Assembly (NCBI GenBank): GCA_044220635.1
Contig: JBGAQP010000008.1
Coordinates: 73,288 to 137,287 of the forward strand
Direction of reading: 5' to 3'
DNA from: JBGAQP01 sp044220635
Lineage (GTDB): Bacteria > Pseudomonadota > Gammaproteobacteria > Burkholderiales > Usitatibacteraceae
Length of the DNA: 64,000 nt
The position numbers and the translations under genes were made by a program. Positions within the stretch are counted from its first letter, which is position 1; each line of letters starts with the position of its first letter. The notes under the pieces were generated by a model. That model was not told where the DNA came from. It saw only the letters and a program-made list of their open reading frames with translations, and made no database searches. This document shows positions 41,544 through 49,930 of the stretch, in pieces.

Positions 41544-42173
41544 ATGGATGCGCTCGCCACGACCGTCGCCGTCCACCGCCCCCTGCCTCCCGAAGAGGCG
41601 GCGCGCGGGGACTTCTACGCCTTGCTCGCGCGGCTGTTGCACGGCGCCCCCGATGCGGCTCTCCTGCAGAGCCTCGCGATCGCGCCCCTAATTCCCGCCG
41701 ACGGCGATCCGGCGCTCGCGCGTGCCTGGGGTGAGCTGGTGGCGGCCTCCGCGGTCATGGATCCCGAAGCGGCCGCCGAGGAGCACGATGTGCTTTTCGC
41801 CGGCGTGGGCAAGGCCCGGGTCTCCATCTACGCCGGGTTCTACTCGGGAGCGTCGGCGGTCGACCACCCGCGGGTGCGGATCGTCGAGGACCTCGCCCGC
41901 CTGGGCCTCGGACGGCGCGAGCGCGTGACCGAGCCCGAGGACCACTTCGCGGGACTCTTCGATGCGATGCGCGTCCTGGTCGCGGGCGGGGCGGGGCGCT
42001 CTCCCGCCCCGGTCGAGGAGCAGCGGCGGTTCTTCGAGAGCCATCTCCAGCCGGGGGTGCTGCGCTTTTTCCGGGCCGTGGCGGCCGAGCCCGCCGCGAA
42101 CTACTATGCCAAGGTGGCCGCTCTGGGGGAGGCGTTCGCGGCCCTCGAGATCGAGTCGTTCCAACTGGATTGA
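41544..42173 (+). CDS. TorD/DmsD-family molybdoenzyme chaperone
   Basis: A 209-residue redox-enzyme maturation protein. It has FYALLARLLHGAPDAALL at the start, YAGFYSGAS, and the Glu-rich EEHDVLFAG with EPEDHFAGLFDAM. These motifs match the family that binds Tat leaders and holds the enzyme until cofactor insertion. It lies directly before the Tat-signal genes of the dehydrogenase, so it likely serves FdhA's leader. Confidence 0.87.
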   Translation: MDALATTVAVHRPLPPEEAARGDFYALLARLLHGAPDAALLQSLAIAPLIPADGDPALARAWGELVAASAVMDPEAAAEEHDVLFAGVGKARVSIYAGFYSGASAVDHPRVRIVEDLARLGLGRRERVTEPEDHFAGLFDAMRVLVAGGAGRSPAPVEEQRRFFESHLQPGVLRFFRAVAAEPAANYYAKVAALGEAFAALEIESFQLD

Positions 42174-42205
42174 ACCGCAGCGGAAACAACGAAAGGAGAC
42201 GTGAC

Positions 42206-42400
42206 ATGAAAAGCACGAAACCGAACAGCCGGAGGAAATTCCTGCTTGCCGCCGGATTGGGCGGGGCGGGTGCGGCCGCGGCGGTCGTCGCCGCGCGCAA
42301 GGTCGGGGCGCCCGGCGGGGATGCCCCCGCGGTGGACCAGCCCAAGGGCTACCACGTCTCCGAGCACGTCCTGAAGTACTACAAGACCACGCAGGTCTGA
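42206..42400 (+). CDS. Small Tat-signal protein of the formate dehydrogenase region
   Basis: A 64-residue protein that is mostly a twin-arginine leader (PNSRRKFLLAAGLGGAGAAAA). A short mature part ends GYHVSEHVLKYYKTTQV. AGGAG stands 9 bp before the ATG. It matches the known family of small Tat targets next to formate dehydrogenases (formate_TAT type). Its role is unknown; it could act as an assembly or anchoring subunit. It is 10 bp before the alpha-subunit gene. Confidence 0.88.
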   Translation: MKSTKPNSRRKFLLAAGLGGAGAAAAVVAARKVGAPGGDAPAVDQPKGYHVSEHVLKYYKTTQV

Positions 42401-42410
42401 GGAGGCCGCC

Positions 42411-45338
42411 ATGCTGCTCACGAGGAAATCCGAAGCGCGGGCCGAGCCCCGCAATCCGCTGGCCCGGGCGATGAGCGCGCTCGGCGCGAAGACGGTCGAT
42501 CGCCGCAGCTTCCTGAAGGGCTCCGGCCTCACCGCCGGCGCCGCGGCCTTCGCCAGCCAGCTGCCGCTCAACCTGATCGGCGAGGCCGAGGCCGCCGCCG
42601 CCAAGGGCGGCAAGACCGAGGTGAAGCGCACCGTCTGCACCCACTGTTCCGTGGGCTGCGCGATCGACGCGATCGTGCAGGATGGCGTCTGGGTGCGCCA
42701 GGAGCCGGTGTTCGACTCGCCGCTCAACCTGGGGGCGCACTGCGCCAAGGGCGCGAGCGTGCGCGAGCACGGCATGACGGAGCACTCGCACCGCCTGAAG
42801 TACCCCATGAAGCTCGTCGACGGCAAGTATCGCCGCATCAGCTGGGAGCAGGCGATCAACGAGATCGGCGACAAGCTGCTCGCGATCCGCAAGGAGTCGG
42901 GCCCGGACGCGGTCTTCTGGCTGGGCTCCTCCAAGCACAGCAACGAGCAGTCCTACATGTACCGGAAGTTCGTGTCGATGTTCGGCACGAACAACATGGA
43001 CCACCAGGCGCGCATCTGCCACTCGACCACGGTCGCGGGCGTGGCGAACACCTGGGGCTACGGGGCCATGACCAACTCCTACAACGACCTGCAGAACACG
43101 AAGTGCATGTTCTTCATCGGGTCGAACGCGGCCGAGGCGCACCCGGTCTCGATGCTGCACGCGCTGCACGCCAAGGAGACGGGCGCGAAGATGATCGTCG
43201 CCGACCCGCGCTACACGCGCACGGCGGCCAAGTCCGACCAGTACATCCGCTTCCGCTCGGGAACCGACGTGCCGCTGCTCTTCGGCATGCTCTACCACAT
43301 CTTCAAGAACGGCTGGGAGGACCAGAAGTACATCAACGACCGCGTCTACGGCATGGACAAGGTCCGCGAGGACGTGATGAAGAAGTGGACGCCGGACAAG
43401 GTCACCGAGGCCACGGGCGTTGCCGAGGCCGACGTCTACAAGGCCGCCGAGACGATGGCGAAGAACCGCCCGTCGACGGTGATCTGGTGCATGGGGCAGA
43501 CCCAGCACACGATCGGCAATGCGATGGTGCGCGCGAGCTGCATCCTCCAGCTCGCGCTCGGCAACGTGGGCGCTTCGGGCGGCGGCACGAACATCTACCG
43601 CGGCCACGACAACGTCCAGGGCGCCACCGACGTGGGGCCGAACCCCGATTCGCTGCCGGGCTACTACGGCATCGCCGCGGGCTCCTGGAAGCACTGGTGC
43701 CGTGTCTGGGGAGTGGATTACGACTGGATGGTCGGGCGATTCGCATCCCCGGCGATGATGACCAAGGCCGGCATGACCCTGTCGCGATGGATCGACGGCG
43801 TCATGGAGAAGAACGAGCTCATCGACCAGGACTCCAACCTGCGGGCGGTCGTCTACTGGGGCCACGCGCCCAACTCGCAGACCCGCGGCCTGGAGATGAA
43901 GGCGGCGATGGAAAAGGTCGATCTGATGTTGATCGTCGACCCGTACCCGACGGCCTCGGCCGTGATGCCCGACCGCAAGGAAGGCGTGTACCTCCTGCCC
44001 GCGGCCACGCAGTTCGAGACCTCGGGTTCGCGCACCGCGTCCAACCGCTCGATCCAGTGGGGCGAGAAGATCATCGAGCCGCTGTTCGAGTCGAAGCCCG
44101 ACCACACGATCATGTACGCCTTCGCGAAGAAATTCGGCTTCGAGAAGGAGTTCGTGAAGAACATCAAGCTCGTGAAGGACAAGAGCGGCTGGGACGAGCC
44201 CGTGATCGAGGACATCCTGCGCGAGATCAACCGCGGCGTGTGGACCATCGGCTACACGGGGCAGTCCCCGGAGCGCCTGAAGGCCCACATGCGCCACATG
44301 GACGCCTTCGATCCGAAGTCCCTGCGCTGCACGAAGTCGGTCGTCGACAAGGAGACCGGCTACGACCTGGAGGGCGACTACTTCGGCCTGCCGTGGCCCT
44401 GCTACGGCACCGACAAGCTGAAGCACCCTGGCTCTCCCAACCTCTACGACACGTCCCGGCACGTGATGGACGGCGGCGGCAATTTCCGCGCGAACTTCGG
44501 CATCTCGAAGGACGGCGTGAACCTGCTCGCCGAGGACGGCTCGCACTCCAAGGGGGCGGACATCACCACGGGCTACCCGGAGTTCGACCATGTGCTGCTG
44601 AAGAAGCTCGGCTGGTGGAGCGAGCTCACCGAGGACGAGCGCAAGGAAGCCGAGGGCAGGAACTGGAAGACCGACCTCTCGGGCGGCATCCAGCGCGTCG
44701 TGCTCAAGAACCACGGTTGCCACCCATTCGGGAACGCCAAGGCGCGGGCGGTCGTCTGGAACTTCCCTGACGGCGTGCCGCAGCACCGCGAGCCGCTCTA
44801 CAGCCCGCGGCCCGACATGGTGGCGAAGTACCCGACGCACGACGACAAGAAGGCCTTCTGGCGGCTTCCGACGCTCTACAAGACCGTCCAGCAGAAGAAC
44901 GTCGCGGACAAGGTGCACGAGAAGTTCCCGATCGTGCTCACCTCCGGGCGCCTGGTCGAATACGAGGGCGGCGGGGAGGAGACGCGCTCCAACCCGTGGC
45001 TAGCCGAGCTGCAGCAGGAGAACTTCGTCGAGATCAACCCGAAGGACGCCGAGACCCGGGGCATCAAGTACTGGGATTACGTCTGGGTGTCCTCGCCCAC
45101 CGGCGCGCGGATCAAGGTGCGCGCGCTGGTCACCGAACGCGTCGGCCAGGGAACGAGCTTCATCCCGTTCCACTTCGCCGGCTGGTGGCAGGGCAAGGAC
45201 CTTCTCGACAAGTATCCGGAGGGCGCCGCGCCGATCGTCCGCGGCGAGGCGGTCAACACCGCCACGACCTACGGGTACGACTCGGTCACGATGATGCAGG
45301 AAACCAAGACGACGCTCTGCAACATCGAGCGCGCCTGA
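42411..45338 (+). CDS. fdhA: Formate dehydrogenase alpha subunit (Mo/W, cysteine type)
   Basis: The 975-residue catalytic subunit oxidising formate to CO2 with an MGD cofactor. The Tat leader VDRRSFLKGSG (Arg31-Arg32) indicates export. The [4Fe-4S] cysteines are 76, 79, 83 and 111 (CTHCSVGC...HCAKG). The metal ligand is Cys203 with His204 (QARICHST) where E. coli Fdn has selenocysteine, so no Sec insertion is needed. The C-terminal molybdopterin-binding domain has LTSGRLVEYEGGG and FHFAGWW. GGAGG lies before the ATG. It is likely the electron-donating unit of a periplasm-facing formate dehydrogenase. Confidence 0.97.
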   Translation: MLLTRKSEARAEPRNPLARAMSALGAKTVDRRSFLKGSGLTAGAAAFASQLPLNLIGEAEAAAAKGGKTEVKRTVCTHCSVGCAIDAIVQDGVWVRQEPVFDSPLNLGAHCAKGASVREHGMTEHSHRLKYPMKLVDGKYRRISWEQAINEIGDKLLAIRKESGPDAVFWLGSSKHSNEQSYMYRKFVSMFGTNNMDHQARICHSTTVAGVANTWGYGAMTNSYNDLQNTKCMFFIGSNAAEAHPVSMLHALHAKETGAKMIVADPRYTRTAAKSDQYIRFRSGTDVPLLFGMLYHIFKNGWEDQKYINDRVYGMDKVREDVMKKWTPDKVTEATGVAEADVYKAAETMAKNRPSTVIWCMGQTQHTIGNAMVRASCILQLALGNVGASGGGTNIYRGHDNVQGATDVGPNPDSLPGYYGIAAGSWKHWCRVWGVDYDWMVGRFASPAMMTKAGMTLSRWIDGVMEKNELIDQDSNLRAVVYWGHAPNSQTRGLEMKAAMEKVDLMLIVDPYPTASAVMPDRKEGVYLLPAATQFETSGSRTASNRSIQWGEKIIEPLFESKPDHTIMYAFAKKFGFEKEFVKNIKLVKDKSGWDEPVIEDILREINRGVWTIGYTGQSPERLKAHMRHMDAFDPKSLRCTKSVVDKETGYDLEGDYFGLPWPCYGTDKLKHPGSPNLYDTSRHVMDGGGNFRANFGISKDGVNLLAEDGSHSKGADITTGYPEFDHVLLKKLGWWSELTEDERKEAEGRNWKTDLSGGIQRVVLKNHGCHPFGNAKARAVVWNFPDGVPQHREPLYSPRPDMVAKYPTHDDKKAFWRLPTLYKTVQQKNVADKVHEKFPIVLTSGRLVEYEGGGEETRSNPWLAELQQENFVEINPKDAETRGIKYWDYVWVSSPTGARIKVRALVTERVGQGTSFIPFHFAGWWQGKDLLDKYPEGAAPIVRGEAVNTATTYGYDSVTMMQETKTTLCNIERA

Positions 45339-45359
45339 CGAGAGAACCAGGAGACCATC

Positions 45360-45980
45360 ATGGCCAGAATGAAATTCATCTGTGATGCCGAGCGCTGCAT
45401 CGAGTGCAACGGCTGCGTGACCGCGTGCAAGAACGAGCACGAGGTCCCGTGGGGCGTGAACCGCCGCCGGCTCGTGACCGTGAACGACGGCGTGCCCGGC
45501 GAGCGCTCCATCTCGGTGGCGTGCATGCACTGCGAGGATGCGCCCTGCATGGCGGTGTGCCCGGTCGACTGCTTCTACAAGACCGAGGACAAGATCGTCC
45601 TGCACGACAAGGACCTGTGCATCGGCTGCGGCTACTGCTTCTACGCCTGCCCGTTCGGGGCGCCGCAGTTCCCGCAGGCCGGCGCCTTCGGCCTGCGCGG
45701 CAAGATGGACAAGTGCACCTACTGCGCGGGCGGCCCCGAGGAGAACAACTCGGCCGAGGAGTACCGCAAGTACGGGCGAAATCGCCTCGCCGAGGGCAAG
45801 CTCCCGGCCTGCGCCGAGATGTGCTCGACCAAGGCGCTCATCGCGGGCGACGCCGAGGTGATCACGAAGATCTACAAGACGCGCGTCGTGACTCGCGGCA
45901 AGGGCGACGAGATCTGGGGATGGGCGATGGCCTATGGCGGCAGCGGCAAGCTCGCCGACCAGAAAGGAGCGAAGGCATGA
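45360..45980 (+). CDS. fdh3B: Formate dehydrogenase beta subunit (four [4Fe-4S])
   Basis: A 206-residue electron-transfer subunit. Four cluster motifs are seen: CIECNGCVTAC, CMHCEDAPCMAVCPVDC, CIGCGYCFYACPFG, and CTYCAGG with a later CAEMC. It lacks the C-terminal membrane anchor helix of E. coli FdnH (294 aa), so it belongs to the short FDH3 type and docks between alpha and gamma. AGGAG lies 7 bp before the ATG. Its stop overlaps the start of a small lipoprotein gene (ATGA). Confidence 0.95.
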   Translation: MARMKFICDAERCIECNGCVTACKNEHEVPWGVNRRRLVTVNDGVPGERSISVACMHCEDAPCMAVCPVDCFYKTEDKIVLHDKDLCIGCGYCFYACPFGAPQFPQAGAFGLRGKMDKCTYCAGGPEENNSAEEYRKYGRNRLAEGKLPACAEMCSTKALIAGDAEVITKIYKTRVVTRGKGDEIWGWAMAYGGSGKLADQKGAKA

Positions 45981-46201
45981 ACAGGGTGCTGAAGGCGGCC
46001 GCCGCTGCGGCGGCCGCGCTGGGCCTCGCCGCCTGCGGCGAGGTTTCCCAGGAGCCCGGGAAGGCCTATGCCGGCAAGGAGGACACCAAGGCCTATGCCG
46101 GCGACCAGTTCAAGGGCGACAAGCAGAAGTGGGAACAGGCGCTCGCCGCGCGGGCCGACAACATGAACGAGTACGTCCGGACCAAGGACGCGAAGCAATA
46201 A
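45977..46201 (+). CDS. Small lipoprotein inside the formate dehydrogenase operon
   Basis: A 74-residue exported lipoprotein. The signal MNRVLKAAAAAAAALGLAAC ends at a clear lipobox LAAC (Cys20). The mature part has a short tandem repeat KAYAG-KEDT-KAYAG and a charged helical tail (KWEQALAARADNMNEYVRTK). AAAGGAG precedes the ATG, which overlaps the beta-subunit stop by 4 bp. The gamma gene follows 13 bp later, so it is translated with the enzyme. I do not recognise the family. A stabilising or anchoring role at the membrane is inference. Confidence 0.75.
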   Translation: MNRVLKAAAAAAAALGLAACGEVSQEPGKAYAGKEDTKAYAGDQFKGDKQKWEQALAARADNMNEYVRTKDAKQ

Positions 46202-46214
46202 AAGGAGGCATTCC

Positions 46215-47243
46215 ATGTTTCGAAGCCATGCCCATCGCATCGGCGCGCTGATCCTGGGGGCGTTCCTCGCGCTGCCGTTCGCGGTTTCCGCCCAGCAGGC
46301 GCAACCGGCGGCCGCGGAAAAGGCGGCCCCGGTCGCGGCCCCGAGCACGAACAACCCTCCCGCCTGGGGCGATGTGAGCAGCAAGCCCCAGTACGCCTCG
46401 GTGCCCGGTCGGGAGACCAACGTCCTGATCCAGGCCCAGGGCCACGAGTGGAGGAAGCTGCGCAACGGCCCGGTGACCACCTACGGTGGCTGGCTGCTGG
46501 TCGCCGTGCTCGCGGTGCTCGCGCTGTTCTACCTGGTGAAGGGCCCGATGAAGCTCCACGGGCAGCCCACCGGCCGGCTGATCGAGCGTTTCAACGCCGT
46601 GGAGCGGGTGGCGCACTGGACCATGGGGATCAGCTTCGTGGTCCTCGCGATCACCGGCATCGTCATCCTCTTCGGCAAGCACATCATCCTGCCCTGGCTC
46701 GGTCATTCGGGTTTCGCGTGGATCCTGACCGTCGGGAAGAACCTGCACAACTTCGTCGGGCCGCTGTTCATCTTCGCGCTCGTGGTCTTCATCCTGCTCT
46801 ACCTGAAGGACAACTTCCTGAAGCCCGTGGACTTCTCCTGGCTCGCCGGCTTCGGCGGCATGCTCTCGGGCAAGGAGCTGCCTTCCGGGCGCTTCAACGG
46901 CGGAGAGAAGATGTGGTTCTGGGTCGGCGTGGTGATCCTCGGCATCACGGTGAGCGTCACGGGGCTCATCCTCGACTTCCCGAACTGGAACCAGGGTCGC
47001 GAGATCATGCAGGAGTCGAACCTCATCCATGCGATCGCCGCGATCCTCTTCATGGCGGCCTCGCTCGGGCACATCTACATGGGCACGATCGGCATGCAGG
47101 GCGCCTACGCCGCCATGCGCGACGGGTTCGTGGACGAGACCTGGGCGAAGGAGCACCACCCGCTCTGGTACGACGACATCAAGGCGGGCAAGCGTCCCGA
47201 GAAGATCGTCTCGGGTGCGGCGCAGCCGGCCACGGGGGACTGA
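46215..47243 (+). CDS. Formate dehydrogenase gamma subunit (membrane cytochrome b)
   Basis: A 342-residue protein with a signal peptide (1-25), a Pro/Ala-rich periplasmic linker of about 60 residues, and at least four membrane helices (about 90-110, 135-155, 175-195 and 235-255). His residues in RVAHWTMG, KNLHNFVG and the late HAIAAILFMAASLGHIYMG fit the two b-haem ligands that pass electrons to quinone. The C-terminus AKEHHPLWYDDIKAGK matches the FdnI/FdoI family. The signal peptide and long linker are extra compared with E. coli FdnI (217 aa). Confidence 0.93.
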   Translation: MFRSHAHRIGALILGAFLALPFAVSAQQAQPAAAEKAAPVAAPSTNNPPAWGDVSSKPQYASVPGRETNVLIQAQGHEWRKLRNGPVTTYGGWLLVAVLAVLALFYLVKGPMKLHGQPTGRLIERFNAVERVAHWTMGISFVVLAITGIVILFGKHIILPWLGHSGFAWILTVGKNLHNFVGPLFIFALVVFILLYLKDNFLKPVDFSWLAGFGGMLSGKELPSGRFNGGEKMWFWVGVVILGITVSVTGLILDFPNWNQGREIMQESNLIHAIAAILFMAASLGHIYMGTIGMQGAYAAMRDGFVDETWAKEHHPLWYDDIKAGKRPEKIVSGAAQPATGD

Positions 47244-47245
47244 CC

Positions 47246-47581
47246 ATGAAGAACGCAAGAGTCATCGCCCTCGCGACCGCCCTGAGCCTCGCCGCCACCG
47301 CGGCCTGGGCCAAGCTCCCGCCGCCGCCGCCGATGGACGACAAGGCGAAGGCCGCCGCGGAGGAAAAGAAGAAGAAGGACGCCGAAGCCGCCGAGAAGGC
47401 CAAGGCGGCGCAAGCCGCGGCCGAGGACAAGGCGGTCAAGAACTTCCAGGGCAACATGAAGAAGGCCGGCAAGCCGGTTCCGAAGCCCACGCCGATCGTC
47501 GCCGCCGCGGCGCCGGCTCCCCCGAAGGCGCCGGAAAAGGCGCCCGCAAAAGCGCCGGAGAAGGCACCGGCCAAGAAGTAG
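47246..47581 (+). CDS. Small exported Lys/Ala/Pro-rich protein ending the formate dehydrogenase operon
   Basis: A 111-residue low-complexity protein with a signal peptide (cleavage after AWA-K) and a Pro run (LPPPPPMDD). A highly charged Ala/Lys/Glu coiled-coil-like stretch follows at about residues 32-64. The Pro/Ala/Lys end has the repeat APEKAPAK. It starts 2 bp after the gamma stop and is followed by a terminator. Function is unknown. Binding to the enzyme, to a partner lipoprotein or to the wall is conjecture. Composition alone makes database comparison hard. Confidence 0.72.
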   Translation: MKNARVIALATALSLAATAAWAKLPPPPPMDDKAKAAAEEKKKKDAEAAEKAKAAQAAAEDKAVKNFQGNMKKAGKPVPKPTPIVAAAAPAPPKAPEKAPAKAPEKAPAKK

Positions 47582-47602
47582 AGTCGAGCCGGCTGTACCC
47601 GA

Positions 47603-47636
47603 GAAAGGCCGAGTCCCGTCGGCCTTTCTTGTCTTT
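47603..47636 (+). terminator. Rho-independent terminator of the formate dehydrogenase operon
   Basis: A perfect 10-bp stem GAAAGGCCGA / TCGGCCTTTC with a 6-nt loop, followed by TTGTCTTT. It lies 22 bp past the last gene. Confidence 0.85.
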
Positions 47637-47690
47637 GGGGCCGGCCGTGCGCATCCCCCGGGACCTTCCATCGACCTCCAGGAGTGCTCC

Positions 47691-48209
47691 ATGAACCGAA
47701 TCCTCATTGCCGCCGTGGCCGCTGCCATCGCCGGATGCGCCTCGATGGGTGCCACCGAGGGCCCCAAGGCCGTCGCCAACCTCGAGCCCACGAAGGGAAA
47801 CCAGGTCCGGGGCACCGTGACCTTCACCCAGACCGGAGACACGATCCGGGTCACGACCCGGCTGACCGGGCTCAAGCCGAACGCGGAGCACGGATTCCAC
47901 GTTCACGAGAAAGGTGACTGCAGCTCCGGCGACGGCATGAGCGCCGGCGGGCACTACAACCCGGCGGGTGTCGCGCACGGGCGCTACGATGCGGGGCCTC
48001 ACCACGCGGGCGACATGCCGAATCTCATGTCCGACGGCAACGGCAACGCGAACACGAGCTTCACGGTATCGGGGCTCGGCATCGGCAGCGGGACGGCGGA
48101 CATCGTCGGCCGCGGGCTGATCGTGCATCGCGATCCCGACGACTACAAGAGCCAGCCCGCAGGGAACGCGGGGCCGAGGCTCGCCTGTGCCGTGATCCAG
48201 AAATCCTGA
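47691..48209 (+). CDS. sodC: Cu/Zn superoxide dismutase, exported lipoprotein
   Basis: A 172-residue periplasmic enzyme that removes superoxide. Signal MNRILIAAVAAAIAGC carries a lipobox (IAGC, Cys16). Metal ligands are in FHVHEKGDC, GGHYNP, and HHAGDMPNL. The disulfide and active-site Arg are in NAGPRLACAVI, and GLIVHRDPDDY gives the copper His. It lies outside the fdh terminator and so has its own transcript. The GGAG precedes the ATG. Confidence 0.95.
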   Translation: MNRILIAAVAAAIAGCASMGATEGPKAVANLEPTKGNQVRGTVTFTQTGDTIRVTTRLTGLKPNAEHGFHVHEKGDCSSGDGMSAGGHYNPAGVAHGRYDAGPHHAGDMPNLMSDGNGNANTSFTVSGLGIGSGTADIVGRGLIVHRDPDDYKSQPAGNAGPRLACAVIQKS

Positions 48210-48228
48210 GGCGGAATACTTCCGCGAA

Positions 48229-48254
48229 AAGGGGCGTCCCGCGGGACGCCCCTT
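48229..48254. terminator. Bidirectional terminator between sodC and the DUF4139 gene
   Basis: A 12-bp perfect stem AAGGGGCGTCCC / GGGACGCCCCTT has a 2-nt loop. CTCATTTT follows on the plus strand and TTTC on the minus strand, so it can end both convergent transcripts. Confidence 0.85.
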
Positions 48255-48272
48255 CTCATTTTCGTTGCGGGG

Positions 48273-49772
48273 TCACCAGGTGTAGCGAACGGTGTAGCGC
48301 ACCACCGCCTCGCCCTTGGCGGCAATGCGCACGGGGAAGTGGATGGTGCGCGAGTCCTCCTTCGTGAACTCGTGCGTCCGGCGCAGGATCGACCAGCTGC
48401 TCCAGCGGTAGAGGTTCTCCTTGACGATCACCGTGACCTCTTCGCCCGGCTTCTGGTTGCGCAGTTTCACCTCGACTTCCTCCTCGATCCACTTGGCCGT
48501 CGTGTCGATGCGGTAGTCGAGCTGGCGGCGCTCGCCGACGACATCGAACGCGGAGCCCAGCCGGATGCGCACGTTCTCGTCGCGCGGCGTGTGGTCGATG
48601 AGGTCCTCGCCGATGAACTCCAGGCTCGCGTCCGCCTCGTCGAGCTTGGAGACGCGGACCTTGCCCGCCGGCAGCGGCACGCCGAGGCCGTTGCGCTCCG
48701 CGTTCCGGAATCCCAGGTAGACGTCCACCTTCCGGTTGGACTGGATCCCGAAGTTGCGGTCGGTCATCGGCGAACCGTACAGCGGGTAGAGGCCCGCCTG
48801 GCCGGAGTAGACGAGCGTCTTCTCGCAGCCGACGCCCGCTGCGGAGGGGAAGAGCTCGATCTGCTTGGTCGAGTTGTTGGCGAGCGAGGTCGGCCGGCCG
48901 AGGGTGTAGAGGTGATACTCGAAGAACGCCTTTTCCTGGAAGCCCTCGGCCTTGCCGAGTTCCATGGTCCGGGCCGCGGCCGCCTGGGGGACCGCGACGC
49001 CCCGGGGCTTCGCGCGCTGCACGTCGCCCGCGATGAGCTTGAGCTTCGCGTCGCCGTAGGATGCGCCCGACTGGTTGACCAGGGTGACCCACGAGCCCAC
49101 TTCGAGGCGGCAGGCGCCGGGACGCGGCTCGGAATACGCGAGGTTGTAGTCGGCCCACCAGGTCATCCCGCCGGTCTGGTAGGCGAAGCGCGCCTTGTGG
49201 GCGCCCGCCGTGGCGGTTTCGATGTCCCAGACCAGGGTCGGCTTGCTGATGAGCCCGCCCGGGAGCCCCGGCAGGCGGATTCCCGAGTAGCCCGTGACCA
49301 CCCGCACGCTGCCGTCGGCCTGGCGCAAGGTGAGCCCCCCCTGGGTCCCCACCAGGATTCCCGTGAAGGAATCGACGCCCTGTCCCCGGGCCTGTTCCAC
49401 TGTGATCTCGCGGTCGAGGTAGCGCGAGAGGAGCTTCGCGGTGCTGGTGAGGTCGAACTCGAAGCTCTGCTCGACGACGCGGGTCGATTTCGGGTCGGTC
49501 AGCGAGCCGAAGGACACCGTGGTCGGGTCGATCAGCGCGGGGACGTCGGACACCCGCAGGATATTGCGCCCGACCCGGAGGGCGAATTCGCGCTCCTCGC
49601 GGACCAGGGCGTATCCCGGGACGGTCGTGCCTTCCCCACCGGACCGGAAAGTCTGGGGGCTGAGCGAACCGGGCTGGGCGCTCGAGTACACCGTGAGGGC
49701 GGTTTCGGGGGCTGCGAGGGCGGGCAGGCCCGGGAGAAGGGCGATTCCGGCCAGAAGCGGGCGCAAGGCCAT
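48273..49772 (-). CDS. DUF4139 domain exported protein
   Basis: A 499-residue protein with a signal peptide (MALRPLLAGIALLPGLPALA). Its C-terminal two thirds resemble the DUF4139 beta-rich domain (NNSTKQIELFPSA, LGFRNAERNGLGVPLPAGKV, VERNLYRW-like VKENLYRWSSW). The N-terminal part has LYSAQPG-like VYSSAQPG and NILRVSDVPALIDPTTV. Start at Met15 of the long open frame gives the signal peptide. Function is unknown; homologues are predicted extracytoplasmic mucoid/anti-sigma-like proteins with no firm role. Confidence 0.85.
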   Translation of the reverse strand: MALRPLLAGIALLPGLPALAAPETALTVYSSAQPGSLSPQTFRSGGEGTTVPGYALVREEREFALRVGRNILRVSDVPALIDPTTVSFGSLTDPKSTRVVEQSFEFDLTSTAKLLSRYLDREITVEQARGQGVDSFTGILVGTQGGLTLRQADGSVRVVTGYSGIRLPGLPGGLISKPTLVWDIETATAGAHKARFAYQTGGMTWWADYNLAYSEPRPGACRLEVGSWVTLVNQSGASYGDAKLKLIAGDVQRAKPRGVAVPQAAAARTMELGKAEGFQEKAFFEYHLYTLGRPTSLANNSTKQIELFPSAAGVGCEKTLVYSGQAGLYPLYGSPMTDRNFGIQSNRKVDVYLGFRNAERNGLGVPLPAGKVRVSKLDEADASLEFIGEDLIDHTPRDENVRIRLGSAFDVVGERRQLDYRIDTTAKWIEEEVEVKLRNQKPGEEVTVIVKENLYRWSSWSILRRTHEFTKEDSRTIHFPVRIAAKGEAVVRYTVRYTW

Positions 49773-49850
49773 GGCGAAGGGCTCGTTCGAGGGTGGGCGG
49801 CTAGATTGGCCCAAGGGGGCGTCGCGGGCAAGGGCGCCATTCCACGCACT

Positions 49851-49866
49851 TTTGACCTAGGTCAAA
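49851..49866. promoter_or_regulatory. FNR/DNR-type palindrome in a divergent promoter region
   Basis: TTTGACCTAGGTCAAA is a perfect 16-bp palindrome whose core TTGAC-N4-GTCAA is one step from the FNR box (TTGAT-N4-ATCAA) and fits the DNR/CRP-FNR family. It is about 72 bp before the radical-SAM gene and 86 bp before the DUF4139 gene (opposite strand), so it could control either. Confidence 0.55.
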
Positions 49867-49930
49867 GGTGGGGGGAGGGTGCTGGGTAGCCTTGACTGAT
49901 CTCCAAGGAGCTCCCGCGAGGCCCCTTCCG

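Noticed and set aside
41688..44918. 1076-codon open frame antisense to the formate dehydrogenase genes
   Set aside because: It is a shadow of third-position GC bias; the plus-strand genes have all catalytic motifs.
42411..45338. Possible selenocysteine formate dehydrogenase
   Set aside because: The active-site codon at 43017 is TGC (Cys), with no in-frame TGA before the true stop.
49868..49930. Upstream in-frame start for the radical-SAM gene
   Set aside because: It would extend the protein by 21 residues with no homology, and it begins within 2 bp of the FNR-type palindrome.
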